NCBI GenBank assembly: GCA_965260995.1
Contig: CBDHCD010000003.1
Span: 1-64,000 of the forward strand
Source: JBBROS01 sp965260995
GTDB taxonomy: Bacteria > Pseudomonadota > Alphaproteobacteria > Acetobacterales > Acetobacteraceae
Direction of reading: 5' to 3'
DNA length: 64,000 bases
Positions 42,465 to 51,447 of the stretch are shown here, in pieces. The stretch's first letter is position 1, and every line of letters starts with the position of its first letter. The notes under the pieces were generated by a model. It ran no database searches. It saw only the letters and a list, made by a program, of their open reading frames with translations, and had not been told where the DNA came from. The translations under genes and the position numbers were made by a program.

Positions 42465-43438
42465 CAGGCCGCCGGCACGTAAGGCGCGAGGTTGCGGCGG
42501 ACGCGGTCCAGGATCGGCTCTGCCGGGTCGGGCGGCGTGAACGGCGCGCCGGTGATCAATTCGCAGGCGTCGATGTAAACCTGCGCCGCTTCCTCGATCA
42601 CCGCCGGCGGGATGGCGGGGACCGGCTCGCGATACGGGTCGCAGCGCGCCGCCACCCAGTTGCGCACGAAGTCCTTGTCGAGCGACTGCGGCTTCTCCCC
42701 GGCCTCGAAGCGGGCCGCGTAGCTGGCGGCGCGCCAGTAGCGGCTGCTGTCCGGCGTGTGGATCTCGTCGGCCAGCACGATGCGCCCGTCGCGGTCGGCG
42801 CCGAACTCGTACTTGGTGTCGGCGAGGATCAGGCCCCGCTCCGCCGCCAACTGCTGCCCGCGCGCGAACAACCGGAGCGCGTGGGCGCCGACCTCGTCCC
42901 ACTGCGCCGGCGTCAGCAATCCCCGCTCGACGATCTCGGCGGGCGTGAGCGGCGCGTCGTGGCCGCCCGCCGCCGCCTTGCTCGTGGGCGTCAGGATCGG
43001 CCGCGGCAGCCGCTCGTTGTCGCGCAGCCCGTCCGGGAACCGGTGGCCGTAGAGGCAGCGCGCCCCGGCCTTGTACTGGGTGAGGATGGACGTGCCCGTC
43101 GTGCCGGCGAGGTAGCCGCGCACCACAACCTCGACCGGCAGAATATCGAGCCGCCGGCCGACGACCACGTTGGGGTCCGGGTAGTCCTCGGCCCAGTTCG
43201 GGCAGAGGTCGCCGGTGCGCTCGAACCAGTGCCGGGCCAAGGTGGTCAGCACCTGGCCCTTGCACGGGATGCAGGCGAGGATGGTGTCGAACGCGCTCAG
43301 CCGGTCGCTGGCGATCAGGATGCGGCGGCCGTCCGGCAGGTCGTAGTTGTCGCGCACCTTGCCGCGCGAGTGACCGGGCAGCTCGGGGAGGACGGCCTCG
43401 GCCAGGATCGGCCGGGCCAGGGTCGCGGGGGCGGGCAT
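42464..43438 (-). CDS. purC: Phosphoribosylaminoimidazole-succinocarboxamide synthase (SAICAR synthase)
   Basis: A 324-residue ATP-dependent ligase of purine synthesis joining CAIR and aspartate. GKVRDNYDL, IASDRLSAFD, VEVVVRGYLAGT, LADTKYEFG and ADEIHTPDSSRYW are the family signatures. It is of the longer (about 300-residue) type also found in eukaryotes and many proteobacteria. It ends in a 4-bp overlap with the cyclodeaminase-like gene, an unusual partner; other pur genes are absent from the window. Confidence 0.96.
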   Translation of the reverse strand: MPAPATLARPILAEAVLPELPGHSRGKVRDNYDLPDGRRILIASDRLSAFDTILACIPCKGQVLTTLARHWFERTGDLCPNWAEDYPDPNVVVGRRLDILPVEVVVRGYLAGTTGTSILTQYKAGARCLYGHRFPDGLRDNERLPRPILTPTSKAAAGGHDAPLTPAEIVERGLLTPAQWDEVGAHALRLFARGQQLAAERGLILADTKYEFGADRDGRIVLADEIHTPDSSRYWRAASYAARFEAGEKPQSLDKDFVRNWVAARCDPYREPVPAIPPAVIEEAAQVYIDACELITGAPFTPPDPAEPILDRVRRNLAPYVPAA

Positions 43439-43503
43439 GGCGCGAGCCTAGAGAAGCGGCCGGGGTTAGGCCAGGGGCCGAGGACCAACGATCACGAGCC
43501 AGG

Positions 43504-44436
43504 TCAGGCCGGGGCGGACCCGCCGCCCCCCCTGTCGCCCCATCCTGGCGACCGGCCTTGGGCTCGGACCGCGAGGTAGGCGTCGATCTCGGCCCCGATC
43601 AGCACGGCGTAGGCGCTAACGTAGAACCAGAGCAACACCACCGCCACGCTGCCCAGGGAGCCGTAGAGCCGGCCGAACGACGCCAGGTTGGCGACGTAGA
43701 ACGACACCCCGGCCGAGGCCGTGAGCCACAGCAGCGCCGCCGCGAGCGCGCCCCAGCCCACCCAGTGGCCGCGCGGCGGGCGCCGGTTCGGCCCGAACCG
43801 GAACAGCAGTCCGACCGCCGCCGTGAACAGCAGCATCAGCGCCGGCCAGCGCAGCCAGAGCAGCCCCACGGCCACGCCGGACCCCAGGTGGGCGCCGAGC
43901 GCCGGCGGCAGCGCCACCACCGCCAACGCCACGAACAGCAGCGCGATGCCGCACACGCCGACGGCCAGCGCCACGAGCGAGCGCCGCAGCAGCCCGCGCC
44001 CATCGGCGCTCTCGTAGACGACGTTGAGCGCGATCAGCAGGCTCCGCGCTGCCCGGAACGCGATGAACGTCGCCAGGCCGAGGTTGACCGCGAGGCCGAG
44101 CCCGCCGCCGAACCCCTCCGGCACCCCGGTGACGAACTGCTTGACCAGCGCCACGCTGCCCGGCGGCAGCACCGACCCGGTCCGGTCGGCCAGGCGGTCC
44201 AACACCGAGAAGTCGCCGAACTGCCCCCACAGCGCGGCGGCGGCGGCGAGCGCGGGCAGCAGCCCGAAGATGCCATGATACGCCAACGCCGCCGCGGCCA
44301 TGCCGAGGTTGTCACCCGGGATCTCCCGGCGCAGCGACCGCAGCGCGCCGCGGATGACGGGCTCCTCGCGTTTGCCAGGGCCGCGTCCGCCAAGGCCGCG
44401 TCCGCCAGGGCCGCGCCCGTCAGCCGGCCCGGCCAC
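43504..44436 (-). CDS. YihY/BrkB-family inner-membrane protein
   Basis: A 310-residue protein with six predicted transmembrane helices. The conserved N-terminal motif NLGMAAAALAYHGIFGLLPAL and the C-terminal GSVAVVLLWFYVSAYAVLIGAEIDAYL are diagnostic of the YihY/UPF0761 (formerly RNase BN) family. The function of the family is not settled. The first 25 residues (GRGPGGRGLGGRGPG) come from a 15-bp DNA repeat, and the GTG start at 44436 is uncertain; a start nearer residue 25 is possible. Confidence 0.85.
   Translation of the reverse strand: MAGPADGRGPGGRGLGGRGPGKREEPVIRGALRSLRREIPGDNLGMAAAALAYHGIFGLLPALAAAAALWGQFGDFSVLDRLADRTGSVLPPGSVALVKQFVTGVPEGFGGGLGLAVNLGLATFIAFRAARSLLIALNVVYESADGRGLLRRSLVALAVGVCGIALLFVALAVVALPPALGAHLGSGVAVGLLWLRWPALMLLFTAAVGLLFRFGPNRRPPRGHWVGWGALAAALLWLTASAGVSFYVANLASFGRLYGSLGSVAVVLLWFYVSAYAVLIGAEIDAYLAVRAQGRSPGWGDRGGGGSAPA
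44374..44418. repeat. 15-bp tandem repeat, three copies, at the 5' end of the YihY gene
   Basis: GCCAGGGCCGCGTCC occurs at 44374, 44389 and 44404 with single-base changes. In frame on the minus strand it encodes GRGPG-type pentapeptides before the first conserved part of the protein. Confidence 0.85.
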
Positions 44437-44540
44437 GCCGCCCTCCCGCGGCCCGCGGCGGCTCAGCGCCCGAGGGCATGGCAGCGGCGCGCGGAATGGT
44501 CCAGCGTTGCATGTCCCCGGACGGTAGCGGACCCTGAACC

Positions 44541-45269
44541 ATGCGCAACGCCTTTCCTCCGCCCGCCTCGCCCCCGGCGGCCGCCGGCCATCCCCGGCCG
44601 CCCCCGGCCCCTGCGGTCCCTCGCCTGGCCGACGGCGCGACGCGGATGCTGGCGGTCTGGCTGTCGGCGCTGGCCGGGTTCGTGGACGCGCTTGGATACA
44701 TGGCGCTCGGCGGCTTCTACGTCGCGTTCATGAGCGGGAACTCGACGCTGCTCGGCATCGCCGCGTCGCGGGCGCAGGGATGGCGGACGGCGCTGGAGGC
44801 CGGGCTGGTCGCCTCGTTCGTCGCGGGCGTGATGCTCGGGACGCTGGCAGGGATCGTGGCGGGGCGGCTGGCGGAGAGGCGGCGTCCGCCCGCGGTGCTG
44901 GCCTTGGTCGCGGCCTTGCTCGCATCGGCCTGGGCGCTGCACCGGGCCGGCCACGGGCATTGGGCCGGGCCGGTGATGGCGCTGGCGATGGGGGCGGAGA
45001 ACACGGTGTTCCAGAACCGGGGCCAGAGCGGGATCGGCCTCACCTACATGACGGGAACCCTGGTGCGGATGGGCCAGCGGCTGGCGGAGGCGCTGACCGG
45101 CCAGCCGTGGCGGAGGGCGCTGCCGGACCTGCTGCTCTGGCTCGGCATGGTGGCGGGGGCGTCGTTCGGGGCACTGGCCTACGCCGCCCTCGGCCTGGAC
45201 GGGTTGTGGGCGGCGGTGGCGGCTGCCGCCGTGTTGGCGGCCTCGACCTGGGCGCTCGCGTCGGAGTGA
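44541..45269 (+). CDS. YoaK/DUF1275-family membrane protein
   Basis: A 242-residue protein with six hydrophobic helices. SALAGFVDALGYMALGGFYVAFMSGNSTLLG and ALAMGAENTVFQNRGQSGIGLTYMTGTLVRMGQ are the two DUF1275 signatures. The family's function is unknown, though the fold suggests transport. The proline-rich first 30 residues are not conserved, and an internal start is possible. It stands divergently from the YihY gene. Confidence 0.85.
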   Translation: MRNAFPPPASPPAAAGHPRPPPAPAVPRLADGATRMLAVWLSALAGFVDALGYMALGGFYVAFMSGNSTLLGIAASRAQGWRTALEAGLVASFVAGVMLGTLAGIVAGRLAERRRPPAVLALVAALLASAWALHRAGHGHWAGPVMALAMGAENTVFQNRGQSGIGLTYMTGTLVRMGQRLAEALTGQPWRRALPDLLLWLGMVAGASFGALAYAALGLDGLWAAVAAAAVLAASTWALASE

Positions 45270-45393
45270 CGCCCCAGCGCCATCAACGCCGCCACCGACC
45301 GAACGGCCTTATCGGATGGCGGGCCGGTCCCACCTTCCCTCGGCCGCCTCGTCATGCCATGACCCCCGTGTTCGCACCTGCGAGATCATCCGA

Positions 45394-46167
45394 ATGTCCA
45401 ACCTGTTCTCCGAGACCGTCACCGGCGTCCGCCACTGGACCGACAGCCTGTTCAGCTTCCGCACCACCCGCGACCCGGCGTTCCGCTTCCTCTCGGGCCA
45501 GTTCACCATGATCGGGCTCGAAGTGAACGGCAGGCCGCTGCTGCGCGCCTACAGCATGGCCAGCGCCAACTACGACGACGAGCTCGAGTTCTTCAGCATC
45601 AAGGCCCCGGGCGGCCCGCTCACCTCCCGCTTGCAGCACCTCAAGCCCGGCGACACCGTGCTCGTCGGCAAGAAGCCGGTCGGCACCCTGGTGCAGGACA
45701 GCCTGACGCCGGGCCGCACGCTCTACCTGCTCGGCACCGGCACCGGCCTCGCCCCCTTCGCCAGCATCGTGCGCGACCCGGACGCCTACGACCGCTTCGA
45801 GCATATCGTGCTCGGCCACGGCTGCCGCCACGTCGCCGAGCTGGCCTACGGCGAGGAGCTGGTCGCCGCCCTGTCCGGCAACGAGCACATCGGCGACCTA
45901 GTCGGGCCGAAGCTGCGCTACTACCCGACGGCGACGCGCGAGCCGTTCCGCACCAACGGCCGCCTGACCGAGCTGATCGAGAACGGCCGCATGGCCAACG
46001 ACCTCGACCTGCCGCCGTTCGGCCCGGCCGACGACCGCGTCATGCTGTGCGGCAGCCCGGCCTTCCTCGACGACATGGTGGGGCTGCTCGAACGCCGCGG
46101 CTTCGCGGAAGGCAGCCACAGCTCGGCCGGCCAGTACGTGATCGAGAAGGCGTTCGTCGGCAAGTGA
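45394..46167 (+). CDS. fpr: Ferredoxin--NADP+ reductase
   Basis: A 257-residue FAD enzyme of the bacterial Fpr type. FAD binding: RAYSMASANYDDELEFFSIK and GGPLTSRLQHL; NADP binding: YLLGTGTGLAPFASIVRDP; and MLCGSPAF with the C-terminal VIEKAFVGK that stacks on FAD in this subclass. It moves electrons between NADPH and ferredoxin/flavodoxin and could serve the P450s of this window. The ATG at 45394 gives the family N-terminus. The stop marks the edge of the AT-rich island. Confidence 0.93.
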   Translation: MSNLFSETVTGVRHWTDSLFSFRTTRDPAFRFLSGQFTMIGLEVNGRPLLRAYSMASANYDDELEFFSIKAPGGPLTSRLQHLKPGDTVLVGKKPVGTLVQDSLTPGRTLYLLGTGTGLAPFASIVRDPDAYDRFEHIVLGHGCRHVAELAYGEELVAALSGNEHIGDLVGPKLRYYPTATREPFRTNGRLTELIENGRMANDLDLPPFGPADDRVMLCGSPAFLDDMVGLLERRGFAEGSHSSAGQYVIEKAFVGK

Positions 46168-46383
46168 CGCCGAGATGCGGTGGTGGGGCGGTTTGGGTGT
46201 CGGTTCTCGACCTCATAGCGGACGATCATGCAGGTACCAGACCCGCTCGTAACCCGCCGCTCGGTTGCAGCACGCAACGCCACTTTGATTCTGATTGCCG
46301 ATATTCTGAAGCGTTCCGCATAGCGCGGTCCATAGGCCCGAGACAAACTTGCGATTTGTATTAAGATTGGCCCCAAGGACACC

Positions 46384-47493
46384 ATGTGGGGAGCAGTTTT
46401 CTATGCAGGGGAAGTTAAGGTGAAAGCTGATCCAGCCGAACAGCGGCAGCAACTTGCTGACCAGCGCCGCAAGGTAGATTTTGACAGCTACGATGTGACT
46501 GTCGATGAGCTAATTTGACGAGTCGAAAAGGGGCGGATCGAGATCGCTCCGGTATACCAGCGGCAATTCCGCTGGGATGAGGCTCGACAATCACAGCTAA
46601 TCGAGTCGCTTCTGTTAGGAATTCCGGTGCCGCCTCTCTTCATGGCTACTAACTCCGTCAGCGGGCAGCAGGTACAATGGGAAGTTGTCGACGGACTTCA
46701 GCGACTACTGACGCTTGTGAATTTCGCTGGTAGCCAAAATGCGCGCGCAGCTGCGCGCTCAAGTAAAGGTCCGCTAAAATTGGAGGGGCTTGAGAAATTG
46801 ACAAACTTTAACGACCATAAGTGTTCGGAATTACCAGAGGACGTCAGCAGCGCGCTAGAAGATCGGCCGATCAAAGTCGTTGTACTTAACGATAAGAGTG
46901 ATCTCCAGGTGCGGTTCGACTTGTTTGAGAGACTTAATACAGGAGGTGTTGCGCTTACCGCACACGAAGTGCGGGAATGCGTCTACAGGGGTCCGTTTAT
47001 GGATTTTGTGGGTGCATGCGCGAAAAGTCCCAGTTTTCGACAAATTTTACATTTACCCGAAGCGCGGTGGAAGGATGGCACGCCTGAAGATTTTGCCCTC
47101 CGATTTTTTGCGTTTACTGAGGAATACGGGTCTTTTGACCATTCCGTTAAAGACTTCTTGAACTCTTTTGCAAAAGAAGCTTTATGTCATCCAAAACTGG
47201 AGAGAAGAAACAGAGTTTTTGTAGACACTTTTCAATACCTGCATGGAGTGTTCCCAAATGGACTCAAAACTCGCAAGGGCCAGACACCTGTTAATTTATT
47301 TGAGGCGGTAGCAGCGGGAGCCGCTCTCGCACTCCATTTACGTCCAGACCTGCCTGTCGTTTCTATGACTGATTGGATAGGATCCGACAGACTACGTAGT
47401 CTTACAACTGGAGCGACAAATAGCAACCCACGCGTTCGGGGACGAATAGAGTTTTGTCGTGATCGGTTCTTAGGGCTGCCTATAAATGTTTAA
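46384..47493 (+). pseudogene. DUF262 (GmrS/GmrD N-domain-like) protein gene with in-frame stop
   Basis: The frame opened by the ATG at 46384 (AAGGA 4 bp upstream) reads through VDELI, TGA at 46516, then RVEKGRIEIAPVYQRQFRWDE and stays open to the TAA at 47491. The continuity of family sequence on both sides shows one gene of about 369 codons with a nonsense codon at position 45, probably CGA to TGA. DUF262 marks are YQRQFRWDE, the DGQQR-type motif VVDGLQRL and LFERLNTGGVALTAHEVR. DUF262 proteins are nucleotide-dependent nucleases or their regulators in type IV restriction and related systems. GC is about 45 %, in contrast to flanks. A GTG at 46627 could give a truncated product lacking YQRQF. 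It originally overlapped the HEPN gene start by 8 bp. Confidence 0.82.
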
Positions 47494-47505
47494 TGGTCAG
47501 CCTTA
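47446..47505 (+). repeat. 60-bp perfect direct repeat, left copy
   Basis: Identical to 47946-48005, exactly 500 bp away. It covers the last 16 codons of the DUF262 gene, its stop, and the first seven codons of the HEPN gene (MFNGQPY). The left copy leads into foreign GC-rich sequence, so the HEPN start within it (47486) is non-functional. Confidence 0.97.
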
Positions 47506-47945
47506 CCCTGCGCCGGTTCCGAATGGCAGCAGCCTGGTCGAGGACAAGGCCATGGCTCGACGCTGCACCGCCGGATCGAGCTCGCGTGACGGCGTGCAAT
47601 ACGCGTGCATTCCCTGCTGGTCGCCATTTGGCGATCCCAGTTCATCCTGGATAGCGGTGCGCGAGCGCGGCGGCGACCGATCCCAACCCAACGGCGTCAG
47701 CGGGGGAAATACCACGTCGCTTTGGCGATTGTCTCTCGCGTGCACAGCCACGGCGGCGAACGTCTGATACCCTCGTCTTAGCGTCCGTTCCTCGATGCCT
47801 TGCCGCATGGGCTGGCCTGTTCGGCGACAAGGGATCGACGCTCGAGGCCGCGCACTGTGCCGACTTCGAGCCGCACATCCACAACGGCCGGCCGACGGAT
47901 CAGGATTGGGCAAGCTGCGGCCGTCGCGCAGCAACGCCTGGCTGC
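47506..47945. mobile_element. 440-bp GC-rich segment inserted between the two 60-bp direct repeats
   Basis: This segment has clearly higher GC than the genes on both sides and separates the DUF262 stop from the intact HEPN gene. Its frames give unconvincing proteins with no domain I recognise, and I see no terminal inverted repeats or transposase. It could be an insertion with an unusually long target duplication, a remnant of a larger element, or an assembly join. The element label is tentative. Confidence 0.4.
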
Positions 47946-48005
47946 ATAGAGTTTTGTCGTGATCGGTTCTTAGGGCTGCCTATAAATGTTTAATGGTCAG
48001 CCTTA
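47946..48005 (+). repeat. 60-bp perfect direct repeat, right copy
   Basis: Identical to 47446-47505. In this copy the ATG at 47986 continues into the complete HEPN-like gene, so this is the copy that retains the downstream gene. Confidence 0.97.
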
Positions 48006-48651
48006 TAATGATGAGTTTCTGCGTAGGATCTCTACCATACGCCGACTACTTGACGCCGGTGATCTGTCAGGCGCCTCTTCAAGCAGCATCGATGTTAGTC
48101 GCGAGATGCGAGGAATTGCGATATTACTGTTATTTGCATCGTATGAGAATTTACTAAAATCCTTGTGCCGAGGCCTTCTTGAGAGAGCTGCCAGACTTAG
48201 GGTAGGTAATTATCGTCTGCGAACAGGGCTTCGGCAATTTGCAGTTCAAAACTTTCTTGATTCAATCGCTGATTCTCCGGATAAGACCAAAATGTGGATT
48301 ACCGGTCGCGAGATGCTGGACTGCGCATCCTCAGTGAGAACTTGTACAATCGACACTAATAAATTTCCTTCAGACGGAAGCTTTATGAAAAGATCGCAGG
48401 TAAAACTCGTATTTGATCTCTTTGAGCTTGGCGATCCAGGGTCGATCCTGAGAGATGTTTGGGATCGTCTCGATACAATAGTAAGTGAGCGAAATAAAAT
48501 CGCCCATGGAGGCCTTACTCCAGAAGAGGTGGGTAGAGGATATACAAATTCCGAAATAAGAGACCTGGTAAATAAATGGGAGTCAGGCTGGACAGAGGTA
48601 ATCAGCTTTATAGAGGCGAAAGCAGCAGAAAGATCTTTCTATCGCAATTGA
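47986..48651 (+). CDS. HEPN-like nuclease, MAE_28990/MAE_18760 type, partner of DUF262
   Basis: A 221-residue helical protein. REMRGIAILLLFASYENLLKSLCRGLLERA is the family's N-terminal helix pair, and ERNKIAHGG supplies the HEPN catalytic motif R-x4-H (Arg169, His174). Members of this family are predicted RNases encoded directly after DUF262 genes, as here. The pair is likely a defence or abortive-infection type module with the DUF262 protein controlling the RNase; this is inference from family and order. The coding sequence is AT-rich and intact, but its natural partner has a stop codon and its upstream junction has been duplicated, so expression may be lost. Confidence 0.78.
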   Translation: MFNGQPYNDEFLRRISTIRRLLDAGDLSGASSSSIDVSREMRGIAILLLFASYENLLKSLCRGLLERAARLRVGNYRLRTGLRQFAVQNFLDSIADSPDKTKMWITGREMLDCASSVRTCTIDTNKFPSDGSFMKRSQVKLVFDLFELGDPGSILRDVWDRLDTIVSERNKIAHGGLTPEEVGRGYTNSEIRDLVNKWESGWTEVISFIEAKAAERSFYRN

Positions 48652-48884
48652 AAAATTACGCTGGGATGGGCCACTCCTTCCTTTGGTTAGCCGTCAAAAG
48701 ACATTACGTCCGGTATTCGGGCAGGCGCATCCGAAACCGGACCGTCCGCTATCCACCAAAAAGCGCTTTCCATACCGTTCCCACTATGAGGTGAGCGGTA
48801 CGAGCCTAGTTGCTGCCGAACAAGGTCACACCCCAGGACTGTCTATACCATTGGCAAAAGATCGCCACCGCAGAACACCGGACA

Positions 48885-48917
48885 AAGAAAAGGTCCCCAG
48901 GATTGCTCCAGGGGACC
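48885..48917 (-). terminator. Rho-independent terminator of ahcY
   Basis: GGTCCCC (48892-48898) and GGGGACC (48911-48917) form a perfect 7-bp stem that, read on the minus strand, is followed by TTTTCTTT. It lies 21 bp after the ahcY stop. The remaining 48652-48884 is non-coding as far as I can see and still AT-richer than average, the right edge of the island. Confidence 0.85.
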
Positions 48918-48937
48918 AACCAAGGAACCAACAGGCG

Positions 48938-50254
<1,317 letters not shown>

Positions 50255-50317
50255 GCGGCGCTCCTAAGAGGTGGGCGAGGGCAGGGAAGGGGCGGCAGCG
50301 CCCCACGCGTCGCCCGC

Positions 50318-50346
50318 CGTATATAAGGATATGTTTATCACCGCAA
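50318..50346 (-). promoter_or_regulatory. ahcY promoter with SahR-like operator
   Basis: On the minus strand a -35 TTGCGG (50346-50341) and a -10 TATACG (50323-50318) are 17 bp apart. The spacer is nearly filled by the imperfect palindrome ATAAACATATCCTTAT (50338-50323). It matches, with two changes, the ATAAAGATATCTTTAT-type site that I recall for the ArsR-family SAH sensor SahR in alphaproteobacteria. The position between -35 and -10 suits repression. Confidence 0.55.
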
Positions 50347-51447
50347 GTTCGCCGCGCCCAGCACGTGCGCCCGGCCCCGCGTCGTCACCCGCACCAGCCC
50401 CCCCGCTGCCGGCGCGTCGATGCTGGCGCTCCTGACCAGGAGCCGCGTCCCGCCGCCCGCACTCCCCCGCGGCGTCAGCTCCACCTCCACGTCGCAGAAC
50501 GACCCGCCGAACCCGACCGCGACGACCCGGCCGTAGCAGCCGTCCGCCCCATCCGCCGCCTCGCCCGGCGGAACCGGCGTCAGCACGATGTGCTCCGGCC
50601 GCAGCAGGACCTCGGCCTGTTGCGCCCGTCCCGCCCCGCGCCCCGCCCCCCATCCCGCCGTGTCGGCCGCCACCCGCCCGAGCGCGCAGTCCGCCCAGCC
50701 GTCGCCCAGCTCGGCCGGCAGCACCACCGCTTCGCCCAGGAACACCGCCGTCTCCCGGTCCGCCGGCCGCAGGTAAAGCTCGTGCGGCGGCCCCTGCTGC
50801 ACCAGCCGCCCGTCCCGCAGCACCGCCACTTGGTCGGCGAACGACATCGCCTCCGCCTGGTCGTGCGTCACCAGGATGGTGGTTACCCCGGCCGTGCGCA
50901 GCGCCCGCGACACCATCCGGCGCACGCTCTCGCGCAGCCCGGTGTCGAGCGCCGAGAACGGCTCGTCGAGCAGCATCAGGCTCGGCTGCCGCGCCAGCGC
51001 CCGGGCCAGGGCGACGCGCTGCTGCTGCCCCCCCGACAGCTCGTGCGGCCGCCGCGCCCGCGTCACCGGGCCGAGTTCCACCATCGCCATCAGCGCCTCG
51101 ATCCGCCCGGCCCGGCCCGGCGTCCCGCGCCCCAGCCCGAAGCCGATGTTGTCGGCCACGCTGAGGTGCGGGAACAAGGCGCCTTCCTGGGGCACGTAGC
51201 CGATGCCGCGCCGGTGCGCCGGCACCGCCGCCGCCCCGTCCGCCAGCACCCGGCCGCCCAACACGACCCGGCCCGCGTCCGCGGCTTCGAACCCCGCGAT
51301 GACGCGCAGCAGGGTGGACTTGCCCGAGCCCGACGGCCCCACCACCGCGGTGCGGCTCGCCGACGCCACCGAAAGGTCGATGCCGTCGAGCGCCGCCGCC
51401 CCCGCGCCGTAGCGCTTGCTGATCCCCTGCACGACGAGCCGCGTCAT
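50338..51447 (-). CDS. fbpC: Fe3+ ABC transporter ATP-binding protein (FbpC-like)
   Basis: A 369-residue ATPase with Walker A GPSGSGKST, Q-loop GYVPQEGALFPHLSVADNIGFG, signature LSGGQQQRVALARALA, Walker B LMLLDEPFSALD and H-loop VTHDQ. A C-terminal TOBE-like domain (LRPEHIVLTPV...) is typical of the CUT1/FbpC branch. Its ATG overlaps the permease stop (ATGA). With FbpA and FbpB it forms an iron(III) importer. Confidence 0.92.
   Translation of the reverse strand: MTRLVVQGISKRYGAGAAALDGIDLSVASASRTAVVGPSGSGKSTLLRVIAGFEAADAGRVVLGGRVLADGAAAVPAHRRGIGYVPQEGALFPHLSVADNIGFGLGRGTPGRAGRIEALMAMVELGPVTRARRPHELSGGQQQRVALARALARQPSLMLLDEPFSALDTGLRESVRRMVSRALRTAGVTTILVTHDQAEAMSFADQVAVLRDGRLVQQGPPHELYLRPADRETAVFLGEAVVLPAELGDGWADCALGRVAADTAGWGAGRGAGRAQQAEVLLRPEHIVLTPVPPGEAADGADGCYGRVVAVGFGGSFCDVEVELTPRGSAGGGTRLLVRSASIDAPAAGGLVRVTTRGRAHVLGAANLR

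Noticed and set aside
46516..46518. TGA in the DUF262 gene read as selenocysteine
   Set aside because: The family has Arg-like residues here, there is no need for a redox residue and no SECIS-like hairpin is evident just downstream; a CGA to TGA change is simpler.
47503..47934. 143-codon minus-strand frame in the 440-bp GC-rich insert
   Set aside because: No similarity to any family I know, no start signal, and it ends in the repeat; not enough to call a gene.
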